Below are positions 18,554 to 27,508 of a stretch of 64,000 nucleotides of DNA, piece by piece. Origin of the DNA: Sphaerisporangium flaviroseum (GTDB taxonomy: Bacteria; Actinomycetota; Actinomycetes; Streptosporangiales; Streptosporangiaceae); the NCBI RefSeq assembly GCF_039537005.1, contig NZ_BAAAZR010000002.1, forward strand, positions 558,001 through 622,000, written 5' to 3'. A model generated the notes under the pieces. The model worked only from the letters and a program-made list of their open reading frames with translations. It had not been told where the DNA came from and did not search any database. The position numbers were made by a program, and so were the translations under genes. How positions within the stretch are numbered: position 1 is the stretch's first letter; each line of letters opens with the position of its first letter.

Positions 18554-19639
18554 ATGGTCATCGTGCATCTCGGTCGTCGCCGCACCCCGCTCCGGGTGAT
18601 CGCCCGCTCCTGGCCCGCACTGGCTCTCGTGGGCGTGCTCGCGGCGGGCGTACCCGTTGTGACGCCGCGCGAGGCGAGCGCGGACCGGCCGCGTTCGGTG
18701 GACCTCGGGGCCGCCGAGAACTTCGCGGTCCTGGCCGGGGCCGCCGTCAACAACGCGGGGAACACGCTGATCGACGGAGATCTCGGAGTGAGTCCCGGCA
18801 CCTCGGTCACCGGCTTTCCCCCCGGCCGGGTGCGGGGGACCATCCATCGCAACACCGCCACCGCGATCGCGGCCAAGACACAGGCGGTCGACATCTACAA
18901 CCAGCTGAAGGGCCGGACCCCCACCGCCACGGTGCCGGCCCAGCTCGGCGGCACGACCAGGACCGCCGGGGTCTACAACTCGCCCGGCGACGCCTTCGAG
19001 ATCAACGGAACACTGACCCTGGACGCCCAGAGGGATCCGTCGGCCGTCTTCATCTTCCAGGCGAACACGCTGGCCACGGCGCGGGTCGCCAACATCGCGC
19101 TGGTGGGCGGCGCCCAGGAGAGCAACGTCTTCTGGCAGATCGGCGACTCGGCCGCCCTCGGCACCTACTCCACCTTCCGCGGGACCATCCTGGCCCTGAA
19201 CTCGGTGTCGGTGGCAGGCGGCACCACGCTGCACGGCCGGGCCTTCGCGCTCAACGGCAACGTCGCAATCGAGAGCACGACCACCACGCCGTTCTTCGCC
19301 ACCGTCGTGCTGCCCGACGCGGTTCCGACCACCACGACGCTGACCGCGTCGCCGAACCCCAGCCCCGCGGGCCGGCCGGTCACCTTCACCGCCGTGGTCA
19401 AGGCGGTCACGGGGACGGTCGTCCCGCAGGGCGACGTGGTCTTCCAGGACGGCGAGACCGACCTCGGCACCGGCAGGCTGGACGACGCGGGGGCCGCCAC
19501 GTTCACGACCAGCGGCCTGGCTCCGGGCCAGCACCAGATCAGCGCCGTCTATCTGGGCGGCTCCACGGCCGTGTACGAGGCGTGGGTGCCTTTCGGGCCG
19601 AGCACCTCCGCCACGCTGACCCAGACGATCACCGGCTGA
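18554..19639 (+). CDS. Secreted DUF3494 (ice-binding-like) + Ig-like protein
   Basis: 361 residues. The signal peptide ends near SADR (residue about 45). The DUF3494 domain (about 50-250: GDLGVSPGTSVTGFPPGRV, FEINGTLTLDAQR, NVFWQIG) is followed by one bacterial Ig-like repeat (about 260-350: PSPAGRPVTFTAVVKAVTG). Unlike its paralog at 11475-13034 it has no DUF4082. ATG 18554 has GAAGGG close by; GTG 18563 would give better spacing. It is 73 bp after the DMFA/DUF4082 gene on the same strand, so co-transcription is plausible. Confidence 0.85.
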   Translation: MVIVHLGRRRTPLRVIARSWPALALVGVLAAGVPVVTPREASADRPRSVDLGAAENFAVLAGAAVNNAGNTLIDGDLGVSPGTSVTGFPPGRVRGTIHRNTATAIAAKTQAVDIYNQLKGRTPTATVPAQLGGTTRTAGVYNSPGDAFEINGTLTLDAQRDPSAVFIFQANTLATARVANIALVGGAQESNVFWQIGDSAALGTYSTFRGTILALNSVSVAGGTTLHGRAFALNGNVAIESTTTTPFFATVVLPDAVPTTTTLTASPNPSPAGRPVTFTAVVKAVTGTVVPQGDVVFQDGETDLGTGRLDDAGAATFTTSGLAPGQHQISAVYLGGSTAVYEAWVPFGPSTSATLTQTITG

Positions 19640-19661
19640 GCGCCGTACCGCCGGGCCGAGG

Positions 19662-20654
19662 TCAGAGGTTCTCGTCCCGGGTGGAACGGTGGGGGATCTT
19701 GTCGGCGGGGACGACGCCCATGCGGCCCGCCTGGAAGTCCTCGAAGGCCTGGACGATCTCGTTACGCGTGTTCATCACGAACGGGCCGTACCGGGCGATC
19801 GGCTCCTTGATCGGAAGGCCGCCGAGCACGAGGATCTCCCAGCCGTTCGCACTGGCCAGCGGCTGCGAGTCCGCCGCGCGCAGGGTCAGCGCCTCGCCTC
19901 GCGGCCCGAAGGTGGCGAGCTGTCCCTCGTCCAGCGAGGTGCCGGAGGTCCCGACGGTGCCCCGGCCGCTGAGGACGTACACCAGGGCATTGAAGCCGGT
20001 CGGCCACGGCAGGTCCAGGCGGGCGCCGGGAGCGACGGTCGCGTGGAGGTAGGTGATCGGCGTGTAGGTGATGCCCGGCCCCTCGTGCCCGGCGAGCGAG
20101 CCCGCGATGACGCGCACCAGCGAGGATCCGTCCGCGCTGGAAAGGAGCTTCACATCGCTCCTGTTGATGTCCTGGTAGCGCGGCGGCACCCACTTCTGCT
20201 CGCGCGGGAGGTTGACCCACAGCTGCACGCCGTGGAAGAGGCCACCCGCCGCGACCAGCTCGGGGGTGGGCTGCTCGATGTGCTGCAGGCCGCTTCCTGC
20301 GGTCATCCACTGGGTGTCGCCGTCCGCGATCAGGCCGCCGCCGCCCGTGGTGTCGTGGTGCTGGAAGGCGCCGTCGATGATGTAGGTCACCGTCTCGAAG
20401 CCGCGGTGGGGGTGCCAGGGCGTGCCCATGGCCTCGCCCGGCGCGTACTCCACCGCGCCCATGTGGTCGAGCAGCAGGAACGGGTCCGCCAGCGAGAGGT
20501 CGACGCCTGGGAAGGGCCGCCGCACGGCGAAGCCCTCTCCCTCCAGATGGCGCTGGGCGGTGATGATCCTCGCCACCGGACGCCAGGCCGTGGCGGCCTC
20601 GGGCAGCAGCGGGAGGCGGGGCAGGGTCAGGGTGTCAGCGGTTACGGCCGGCAT
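19662..20654 (-). CDS. Pirin family protein
   Basis: 330 residues, a bicupin. The N-terminal cupin has FLLLDHMG, HPHRGFETVTYIIDGAFQHHD (metal-binding His residues) and DTQWMTAGSGLQHIE, all standard pirin marks. The C-terminal cupin has LVYVLSGRGTVG and GGLPIKEPIARYGPFVMNT. Bacterial pirins include quercetin-2,3-dioxygenase-type enzymes and redox regulators; no specific role can be assigned. ATG 20654 has a strong AAGGAGG. A palindrome at 20715-20730 lies about 60 bp upstream and may control it. Confidence 0.9.
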   Translation of the reverse strand: MPAVTADTLTLPRLPLLPEAATAWRPVARIITAQRHLEGEGFAVRRPFPGVDLSLADPFLLLDHMGAVEYAPGEAMGTPWHPHRGFETVTYIIDGAFQHHDTTGGGGLIADGDTQWMTAGSGLQHIEQPTPELVAAGGLFHGVQLWVNLPREQKWVPPRYQDINRSDVKLLSSADGSSLVRVIAGSLAGHEGPGITYTPITYLHATVAPGARLDLPWPTGFNALVYVLSGRGTVGTSGTSLDEGQLATFGPRGEALTLRAADSQPLASANGWEILVLGGLPIKEPIARYGPFVMNTRNEIVQAFEDFQAGRMGVVPADKIPHRSTRDENL

Positions 20655-20714
20655 GGAGCCCTCCTTGAGAAGGCGGCGGGTGCCGCCCGGGACGACGATA
20701 CTCCGCACAACAGA

Positions 20715-20730
20715 AGTTGATGATTCAACT
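20715..20730. promoter_or_regulatory. MarR-type operator candidate upstream of the pirin gene
   Basis: AGTTGATGATTCAACT is a perfect inverted repeat (AGTTGA, 4-bp spacer, TCAACT). The TTGA-N4-TCAA core is the shape bound by many MarR/OhrR regulators. It lies between the pirin start (20654) and the lipoprotein gene. No MarR gene is in the window. Confidence 0.45.
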
Positions 20731-20881
20731 ATTCCCTGTATCTGCGGTGGAGGTTGTGTAACAAGTCGAGCTAAGTTTTCGGCAAGATTTGGTCAAGATT
20801 TCCAAAATCACTCAAGGGGAGGACCCTCGAAAAAACGGGCACAACACCTATGTTGACCCGCAAAGCGGAGGTATGGCCCCT

Positions 20882-21583
20882 GTGGAAAGATCGCGGGTGG
20901 GGTCACGGCCGATCGCGGCGGCGACGGCCGCCGTGCTGATCGCCGGACTGGCCGGCTGTGGTGGTGCCGATTTCACGTACGTGATGGGGAACGACGGGCA
21001 GAGCTACTTCAAGGTGCCCGCTTCGTGGCAGAAGGTGGACCAGAAGGCCCTCGAGCGGAAGATCTTCGGGGACCTGACCTCCGCGACCGCCCAGGCGCGA
21101 AAACGGCTCTCCTGGACGGTCGCCTACGACGGCTTCACCATGCCGTCGGCCGATCACCTGCTCGACCCGGCCGGGGGATCCGACCAACCCTTCGCCTTCG
21201 CGATGGTGTCGAAACTCACCGAGGACCAGCGGGACGCGGTCTCCCTCGACGTGCTGCGCAACGCGGCGATGCTGCCGGTCGCGGTCACCGACGAGGTGCG
21301 CAAGCAGATGGAGTCGACCGCCGGCTATCCCTTCAAGGGCTTCGAACTCCTCAGCGACGAGGTGCTGCCGCCGGAGAACGGTGTGCGAGGCGTCCACGTG
21401 GTCTACAACCTCAAGGTCCTCGGGGGACCGGTGCAGACCTTCGACCAGACCGCGTACCTGGCCCCGGACGGCACTCGTGTCTCCCTCCTTCTCATCCGCT
21501 GCTCGGCCACGTGCTACCAGAAAAGGTCCGAGGAGCTCGACAGGATCGCGCAGTCCTTCAAGGTCAAGCGAGTTCCCGGGTGA
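20882..21583 (+). CDS. Secreted lipoprotein of unknown function
   Basis: About 233 residues from GTG 20882. GGAGG at 20867-20871 is ten bases ahead of it but only one base from ATG 20873, which therefore seems unlikely. The signal peptide ends in a lipobox (IAGLAGC), so the protein is probably anchored to the outer face of the membrane by diacylglycerol-cysteine. The mature part has no recognised domain. One Cys pair near the C-terminus (RCSATC) may form a disulfide. It ends 17 bp before the FtsH-like gene with a GGTGAGGAG site between them, so the two are almost certainly co-expressed. Confidence 0.8.
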   Translation: MERSRVGSRPIAAATAAVLIAGLAGCGGADFTYVMGNDGQSYFKVPASWQKVDQKALERKIFGDLTSATAQARKRLSWTVAYDGFTMPSADHLLDPAGGSDQPFAFAMVSKLTEDQRDAVSLDVLRNAAMLPVAVTDEVRKQMESTAGYPFKGFELLSDEVLPPENGVRGVHVVYNLKVLGGPVQTFDQTAYLAPDGTRVSLLLIRCSATCYQKRSEELDRIAQSFKVKRVPG

Positions 21584-21600
21584 CCGGGTGAGGAGCCCTG

Positions 21601-24600
21601 ATGACACACGCCCCCGCTCCTGATCAGCCCACGGGCCTGCGCGCTCCCGGCTCGGGACCCACGGCCGCCGGCCGGGTCACGATGCCGTTCTGGGACCGCG
21701 CCAAATTCCTGGTCGGGCTGACGGTCGCCTACTTCGTGATGGTCTGGCATAACATGGCCAGCTTCGAGGGGATCATGCCCTTCGGGGAGGCCCTCAGGGT
21801 GACGGCGGTGGGCCGCGCCGGCTCGATCATCCTCTTCCTGATAGGGGCGGAGCTGCTGCGGCAGACCCACTTCCTGGTGAGCGAGCGGTCGGCCGGCTAC
21901 CACGGGTTCTGGACGAAGAAGGTCTTCGGCGGCTTCGAGGGATGGAGCCGCCGCCGCTTCAGCGACTGGAACCGCTACCGCATCGCCAGGGTGCTGAAGT
22001 GGCTGTTCTGGATCGCCATCCTGGCGCTGGTACTGGGCCAGATCCTCGACGTCTCCCCGGCACTCGCGTTGTTCGAGGCGCCCGCTCTGCTCTGGAGGGT
22101 CCTCCCGTACGGGCTCCAGCTCGCGTTCGGGTTCTTCTTCGTCATCATCCAGTTCGTCGGCCTCTTCTGGTTCATGTCGAGGGGCGGCGTCGAGACGTAC
22201 TACCCCGATGACATCAAGACCCGGTTCTCCGACGTGTGGGGCCAGGACCACGTCGTCGAGCGGGTGAAGGAGAACATCGTCTTCCTGGAGAAGCCCGACG
22301 AGATCGAGGCCAAGGGCGGCTACGTGCCGAGCGGCCTGCTCCTGTGGGGCCCGCCGGGCACGGGCAAGACCCTGATGGCCGAGGCGGTCGCCGGCGAGAC
22401 CGGCCGGCCCTACGTGTTCGTGGACCCCGGCGCCTTCATCAACATGTTCATGGGCATCGGCATCCTGAAGGTGAAGTCCCTGTTCCGCAAGCTGCGCAAG
22501 CTGGCCTTGCGATACGGCGGCGTCATCGTCTTCTTCGACGAGGCCGACTCCCTCGGCCGGCGCGGCGCGCTCGCCCAGCAGGGCCCGCCAGGAGGCGGCT
22601 TCTCGGCGGCGGCCCCGTTCCACACGGACGGATGCCACGGCTTCACCTACCTGTCGGACGACACGCGTGCCCTGCTGACCCGGCGGGCGCTCGGCGCCTC
22701 CAGGGCCGAGGCGCCCGAGCCCGGCCGCGACCGTGTCGTCATGGGCGGCATGGGCATGGGCGCCAGCGGCGACCAGGGCACGCTCCAGGCGCTGCTGACC
22801 GAGCTGTCGGGGCTGAAGAAGCCCCGCGGATTCCTCAACCGCTACGTCCGGCGGCTGCTCGGCATGCGCCCCAAGCCGCCGCCCAAGTACCGGATCCTGG
22901 TCATGATGGCCACCAACATGCCGAACTCGCTCGACGAGGCGCTGCTGCGGCCGGGGCGCATCGACCGCATCTACAAGGTGGGCTACCCCTCCAAGGCCGG
23001 GCGCGTGCGCACCTACCAGGGCTACTTCGACAAGGTCCGCCACGAGCTCACCCCCGACCAGCTCGACAAGCTGGCCACGATCACCCCCTACGCCACCGGC
23101 GCCACCATCAAGGACCTGGTCAACGAGGCGCTCATCACGGCGATCCGCGAGGGGCACGAGATCATCACGTGGGCGGACGTCATGACCGCCAAGCGGCTCA
23201 AGCAACTCGGCCCGCCCGAGGACGTCGAGTACATCGAGCGTGAGCGCCACGCGGTCGCCGTGCACGAGGCCTGTCACGCCGTCGTGGCCTACCGGACCCG
23301 CCAGCACCTGGAGATCGACATCGCGACGATCGAGAAGGGCGCCGACTATCTCGGCATGGTCTCCAGCATCAAGCCCGAGGATCAGTTCACCCGCTGGCGC
23401 AGCGAGTACGAGGCCGACATCATGGTCTCGCTCGCCTCGCTCGCGGGGGAGCGCATGTTCTTCGGCGAGGACAACTCCTCGGGGGTGTCCGGAGACCTGG
23501 AGAGCGCCACCATGGTCACCGGCCTGATGGAGGCCTACTGGGGAATGGGCACCGGGGTCGCGTCCCTTCCCGCGCTCCAGGTGCTCGGCATCCGCGACGG
23601 CAAGGCGTCCCCGGCGCCGCGCGGGCCCGGTGGCATCGGCTACACCCAGGAGCCGACCGGCCGCCGTGACCACCTCACCCCCGACATGCTGGCCGAGCGC
23701 ATCGAGTTCAACCTGGCCAGGCTGCTGGAGAAGACCGAGGAACTGCTGAAGGAGAACCGCCGCGAGGTGCTGTGCGTGGCCCACGCGCTGGAGCAGCACA
23801 AGACGCTCAACGGCGACGACGTCGTGGCGGTGATCGAGGGCACGCGGGGGCCGGTGCTCGACGGCTCGCTCTACCTCTCCGAGGAGTTCTACGAGGAGCT
23901 CGAGGCCTACCACGACGTGGCCGCGGACGCCCATCGCACGCACAGCCACGTGACCTCCGCGCTGCCCCGGCCGAGGCAGGCCCCGTTCCCCGTCCCGGTC
24001 ATCGCCGGTCAGGTGGTGCCGCAGCAGGCCGCCTACGCGATGCCCTCCGAGCCGCCCGGCATCGACGATCCCGGCCACGGACCCGCGGAGGGCGTCGTCT
24101 CCGTCATCTCCAACGGCCCGGGGCCGATCGAGATGTCCCCCTCGCCCAACGGGGGCGCCTCGCCCGAGTTCATCCCGTGGAGCCCTGACGCTCCGCAGCC
24201 CGCGCAGGCGCCCGCCCAAGCCCAGACGCCCGTCCTCGCGCAGCCGCCGGTTTCGGCGCAGGGGCCGCCGCTCGCGCAGGCGCCGCCGCCCCTGCCCGGC
24301 TCGGCCGCCGCCCGGCGCCGCTCGCGCCGTCCCGTCGAGATCGCGCTGGCGGCCGTCGCGGCGCTCGTGCTGTTCGTACTGGCCGGGCTGGCGGCGTTCG
24401 GCGGCACCTCCGCCCCAGGCGCGCAGGCCACGGCCACCTCGCCCCCGGGCGCGGTGGTGGCGCTGCTGGTCGTGGCGGTGCTCCTCATCGTGGGCGGCGT
24501 CGTGGCCTTCGTGGTCGTACGAGGCCAGCAGGCCGGGCGGGTCAGGGCGGAGGAGTCCAGGGACAGGGCCGTCGAGCGCGCACAACTGCTCGCGGCCGCC

Positions 24601-24666
24601 ATGGATCCCGAGACCGCGATGCGCCTTCTGGGCTACGACGGCCGCAACGGCCAGAACGGGGGCTGA
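21601..24666 (+). CDS. FtsH-like membrane AAA+ metalloprotease with extended C-terminus
   Basis: 1021 residues. The N-terminus has about four hydrophobic segments (residues about 35-190), unlike the two of FtsH. The AAA+ module has Walker A WGPPGTGKT (about 250), Walker B VIVFFDEADS (about 307) and MMATNMPNSLDEALLRPGRIDR (about 432). About 120 residues separate Walker B from the sensor-1 region, more than twice the FtsH spacing. The M41 protease part keeps HEACH (about 555) and SGVSGDLESAT with the third zinc-ligand Asp (about 635). After about residue 790 comes a Pro/Ala/Gln-rich tail, two more membrane helices (about 910-970) and a short end with MDPETAMRLLGYDG. Much longer than FtsH (about 650-750). 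Paired with the upstream lipoprotein. Confidence 0.87.
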   Translation: MTHAPAPDQPTGLRAPGSGPTAAGRVTMPFWDRAKFLVGLTVAYFVMVWHNMASFEGIMPFGEALRVTAVGRAGSIILFLIGAELLRQTHFLVSERSAGYHGFWTKKVFGGFEGWSRRRFSDWNRYRIARVLKWLFWIAILALVLGQILDVSPALALFEAPALLWRVLPYGLQLAFGFFFVIIQFVGLFWFMSRGGVETYYPDDIKTRFSDVWGQDHVVERVKENIVFLEKPDEIEAKGGYVPSGLLLWGPPGTGKTLMAEAVAGETGRPYVFVDPGAFINMFMGIGILKVKSLFRKLRKLALRYGGVIVFFDEADSLGRRGALAQQGPPGGGFSAAAPFHTDGCHGFTYLSDDTRALLTRRALGASRAEAPEPGRDRVVMGGMGMGASGDQGTLQALLTELSGLKKPRGFLNRYVRRLLGMRPKPPPKYRILVMMATNMPNSLDEALLRPGRIDRIYKVGYPSKAGRVRTYQGYFDKVRHELTPDQLDKLATITPYATGATIKDLVNEALITAIREGHEIITWADVMTAKRLKQLGPPEDVEYIERERHAVAVHEACHAVVAYRTRQHLEIDIATIEKGADYLGMVSSIKPEDQFTRWRSEYEADIMVSLASLAGERMFFGEDNSSGVSGDLESATMVTGLMEAYWGMGTGVASLPALQVLGIRDGKASPAPRGPGGIGYTQEPTGRRDHLTPDMLAERIEFNLARLLEKTEELLKENRREVLCVAHALEQHKTLNGDDVVAVIEGTRGPVLDGSLYLSEEFYEELEAYHDVAADAHRTHSHVTSALPRPRQAPFPVPVIAGQVVPQQAAYAMPSEPPGIDDPGHGPAEGVVSVISNGPGPIEMSPSPNGGASPEFIPWSPDAPQPAQAPAQAQTPVLAQPPVSAQGPPLAQAPPPLPGSAAARRRSRRPVEIALAAVAALVLFVLAGLAAFGGTSAPGAQATATSPPGAVVALLVVAVLLIVGGVVAFVVVRGQQAGRVRAEESRDRAVERAQLLAAAMDPETAMRLLGYDGRNGQNGG

Positions 24667-24684
24667 CGCCCGGCCCCCGGCTCG

Positions 24685-26226
24685 CTAGAGCCGGAACTCC
24701 AGGTCGGGGATGATCTCGGCGACGTCCATCTGCGCCTTCTGCAGGCGGCCCGAGTAGTCCCAGTTCATCGCCTGCCAGCGGGTGAACTGGTCGAGCACCC
24801 AGATGCCCGACTGGCGGCTGCCGTTGCCCGACTTGCCGTTGCCGCCGAAGGGAAGGTGCGCCTCGGCCCCCGAGGTGGAGTTGTTGACGCTGACCATGCC
24901 CGCCCCGATGCCCGCGCGGAACCGGAACGCCGCCTTGGGGTCGGTGGTGTAGATCGAGGAGGAGAGCCCGTAACCGGGCCGGTTGGCCAGCTCGATCGCC
25001 TCGTCAAGGCTGCCGAAGGAGGTGACGCCCACGATCGGGCCGAAGGTCTCCTCCAGGAACAGGCGGTCCCTTGATCGCACGCCGTCCACGACCACCGGGT
25101 GGTAGTACAGGCCGCCCTCGCCGTCGAAGCCACCGCGCGGGTTCTCCCCGGTGATCCGCCCCGTCGGGCCGGTGACCACCGTGTGATGCGGCTGGATCCA
25201 GCCGAGGTAGTCCTCGTAGCGCTCGGCGAACCGGTGGTCGAGCATCGGGCCGTACAGGACGTCGCCGGCCGGGTCTCCGACCGTGGCCTCCCGCACGGCT
25301 CGCGCGTACCGGCCGACGAACTCATCGTGCACCGACCGGTGCACGAGCACGGTGCCCAGCGAGGTGCAGCGCTGTCCGGCCGTGCCGAACCCTGAGAACA
25401 GCGCGCCCTCCACGGCCAGGTCGAGGTCGGCGTCGGGCATGACGACCATGGGGTTCTTGCCGCCCAGCTCCAGGCACGGCGACTGGAGGTAGCGGCCGCA
25501 CAGCTGGCCGATCTCGCGCCCGACGGCGGTCGACCCGGTGAAGCCGACCTTCTGCACGGTGCCCTCGGCGAGCGCCAGGTCCAGCCCGGCGTAGGTCGAG
25601 GCCCCGTCGGCGAACACGACGTTCAGCACCCCGTCGGGCAGCCCGGCCGCCGCGAACAGGCGGTAGAGCGCGTGCGCGGAGGCGGAGGCGTACTCGGCCG
25701 GCTTCCACACCACGGCGTTGCCGCACAGCAGGGCCGGTACGAGGTACCAGCTCGGCACGGCCACCGGGAAGTTGCCCGCCGTGATCACCGCGGCCACCCC
25801 CACGGGCACCCGGAAGGTGAACAGGTTCTTGTCGGGCATCTCCGACGGAACGGTCTGCCCGTACATGCGTCGTCCCTCGCCGAGGAAGAAGTCGCAGGTG
25901 TCGACGATCTCGCGCACCTCGCCCAGCGCCTCGGCGTACGGCTTGCCGATCTCCTCGGTGACGAGCCTCGCCAGGGCCTCGGCGTTAGCCTCGACCAGCC
26001 GGCCGATGGAGGCGATCACCCGGCCGCGGACGGGCGCGGGAACCCTCGCCCACTCGCGCTGGGCCGCGGCGGCCACGCTACAGGCCCAGGCGAAGGCGGC
26101 GTCGCCCGCGAGCTGGACTCTTGCCACGGTCTCGGCCGTCCTGGCCGGATTGACCGAGTCGTAGGTCGTGGCGTTGGCGTCCTCGGCGGCCTTGCCACCG
26201 ACGACGGAGACGATCTGGCGGGTCAA
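24685..26226 (-). CDS. NAD(P)-dependent aldehyde dehydrogenase
   Basis: 513 residues from TTG 26226, which has GGAGG six bases ahead. It has FRVPVGVAAVITAGNFPVA, VVWKPAEYA (cofactor Lys), GFTGSTAVGR, the general base in LELGGKN, the catalytic Cys in FGTAGQRCTSLG and the late ETFGPIV. The AGQRCT context and the absence of a target peptide resemble the ALDH7-like (aminoadipate-semialdehyde/piperideine-6-carboxylate) branch, but the substrate is uncertain. It faces away from the TNT toxin gene. No partner enzyme is adjacent. Confidence 0.88.
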   Translation of the reverse strand: MTRQIVSVVGGKAAEDANATTYDSVNPARTAETVARVQLAGDAAFAWACSVAAAAQREWARVPAPVRGRVIASIGRLVEANAEALARLVTEEIGKPYAEALGEVREIVDTCDFFLGEGRRMYGQTVPSEMPDKNLFTFRVPVGVAAVITAGNFPVAVPSWYLVPALLCGNAVVWKPAEYASASAHALYRLFAAAGLPDGVLNVVFADGASTYAGLDLALAEGTVQKVGFTGSTAVGREIGQLCGRYLQSPCLELGGKNPMVVMPDADLDLAVEGALFSGFGTAGQRCTSLGTVLVHRSVHDEFVGRYARAVREATVGDPAGDVLYGPMLDHRFAERYEDYLGWIQPHHTVVTGPTGRITGENPRGGFDGEGGLYYHPVVVDGVRSRDRLFLEETFGPIVGVTSFGSLDEAIELANRPGYGLSSSIYTTDPKAAFRFRAGIGAGMVSVNNSTSGAEAHLPFGGNGKSGNGSRQSGIWVLDQFTRWQAMNWDYSGRLQKAQMDVAEIIPDLEFRL

Positions 26227-26734
26227 CGTTGACCTCCTCGCATGGGCGCTTGCCTGCATTCTTCCGCTTGAGCCGGCTTTCCCCAACATAGGTGGCATGG
26301 CGCGCCAGGCGGGTCGTCCGAGGGCGGCCGGACGCGGGGCTCCCGCGCCGGTGGCGGGGCGGCGCCCGCGACCAACCGGGGCGGATCCATGGTGACGCCG
26401 CTAATCGGCCGCGGTTCCAAATCAGTAACAGGTGGCATATCTCGATTGTCATTACCATTCCGCGTCGATCGCGCCTTTCGGCGTCTGCTTTTTGTGGTTT
26501 CATTGCCTCTCTCGCAGGACTCCTGATCAAGTAGCGGGTACGCACCGATCAATCGCTCCGCTCACCGTCCAAGATGGCTCGAATTCCCGGGGCCGACGGC
26601 CCTCGATCGCCGCGGAAACGCGTGGACGAGCCGTCCAGGTGAAAAGGGCGGATCCCGTCAAGGGTGCCGTTCCCCTCGATTCATATGTCGAGGAGACATG
26701 CCGGTATTCGGTTCCCGATCTTTCAGGAGGATTC
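26227..26734. other. Gene-free divergent intergenic region
   Basis: About 500 bp between the aldehyde dehydrogenase start and the TNT gene start. It holds the ribosome site of the first and an A+T-richer patch around 26400-26560 that probably carries the toxin-gene promoter. Overlapping open frames here have no ribosome sites or recognisable domains. No structural RNA or repeat was seen. Confidence 0.5.
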
Positions 26735-27508
26735 ATGCGAAATTTTCGCCGACGCGCGTCGCTGGCCGGCGCCATCGGCATCGTCGCCGCTTCTCTGACC
26801 GCTGTTTCTGCGGAGGCGCCGGCCCACGCCGCCTCGCGGGCCGGTGCTCCCTGGGCCACGGGGGTACGGGCGACGGACCCAAGCGTCCCCGCCACCGCCG
26901 CGGCCGGCCTGGCATCGCCGGCCGCCGACGATGCCGAGCCTGCCTGCACCGCGCCCTATGTCAACGAGGACCCCAGGCTCGGGCCGAAGAAACTTCCGAA
27001 GAAAAGGCTGTTGGGCCATATTCTCCGTGATTATGTGCCGCTTGGCGGTATCCCACCGCAAAAGTTCCTCAATCGCTATTGGGACTGGGGGGCGGCTTCC
27101 TACCGTTATCCGCATGACTTCGGATTCGCCCATTCGGGTAACTATTCCAACGGCAGGCCGCTGATCACCCCGATGACCCTGCGCGTCGGCGAGAAGATGG
27201 ACCGCTTCGGGGGTGAGGGCGGGGCTTTCCTCGCGCCGCTCGGCACGCCGTTCTCACGGCGCGGCATTCCCCCGAGCAGCCTGGTCACCCTTCCCATCAA
27301 GCCGGAATACCCCTGTAATTACCATGCCTACGAGGTCAGCAGGGAGTTCGCCGTCGACTCCGGTCCCATCGCGTCGGCGTTCCAGCAGCCAGGAGGCGGG
27401 GACCAGTACCACCTCGTGAGCAGGCTCATCCCCGAGGCGCCCCAGCTCCGGCCCGAGGTGTCGGTGAGCTGGCTGGTGGACAACGGCTACCTTCAACGGC
27501 TGAACTGA
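26735..27508 (+). CDS. Secreted TNT-domain NAD(+) glycohydrolase
   Basis: 257 residues. Sec signal peptide (NFRRRASLAGAIG..., cleavage near AHA at about 33), a short Ala-rich linker, then a TNT domain (about 70-257). It starts with a DPRLGPKKLP motif and FLNRYWD, closest in style to the fungal conidial NADases. Then come MDRFGGEGGAFLAPLGTPFS, RRGIPPSSL, CNYHAYEV and QQPGGGDQYHL. By comparison with Mycobacterium TNT, the Arg of DRFGG, the Arg of RRGIP, the His of NYHAY and the Gln of GGGDQY correspond to the active-site residues and all are present. ATG 26735 has CAGGAGG. The last 16 bp overlap the 3' end of the convergent M50 gene. No immunity-factor-like gene is adjacent. Confidence 0.86.
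   Translation: MRNFRRRASLAGAIGIVAASLTAVSAEAPAHAASRAGAPWATGVRATDPSVPATAAAGLASPAADDAEPACTAPYVNEDPRLGPKKLPKKRLLGHILRDYVPLGGIPPQKFLNRYWDWGAASYRYPHDFGFAHSGNYSNGRPLITPMTLRVGEKMDRFGGEGGAFLAPLGTPFSRRGIPPSSLVTLPIKPEYPCNYHAYEVSREFAVDSGPIASAFQQPGGGDQYHLVSRLIPEAPQLRPEVSVSWLVDNGYLQRLN

Noticed and set aside
21514..24585. 1023-codon open frame antisense to the FtsH-like gene
   Set aside because: It is Arg/Gly/Pro/His-rich with no domain and lies opposite a gene with intact AAA+ and M41 motifs. High G+C makes antisense frames stay open.
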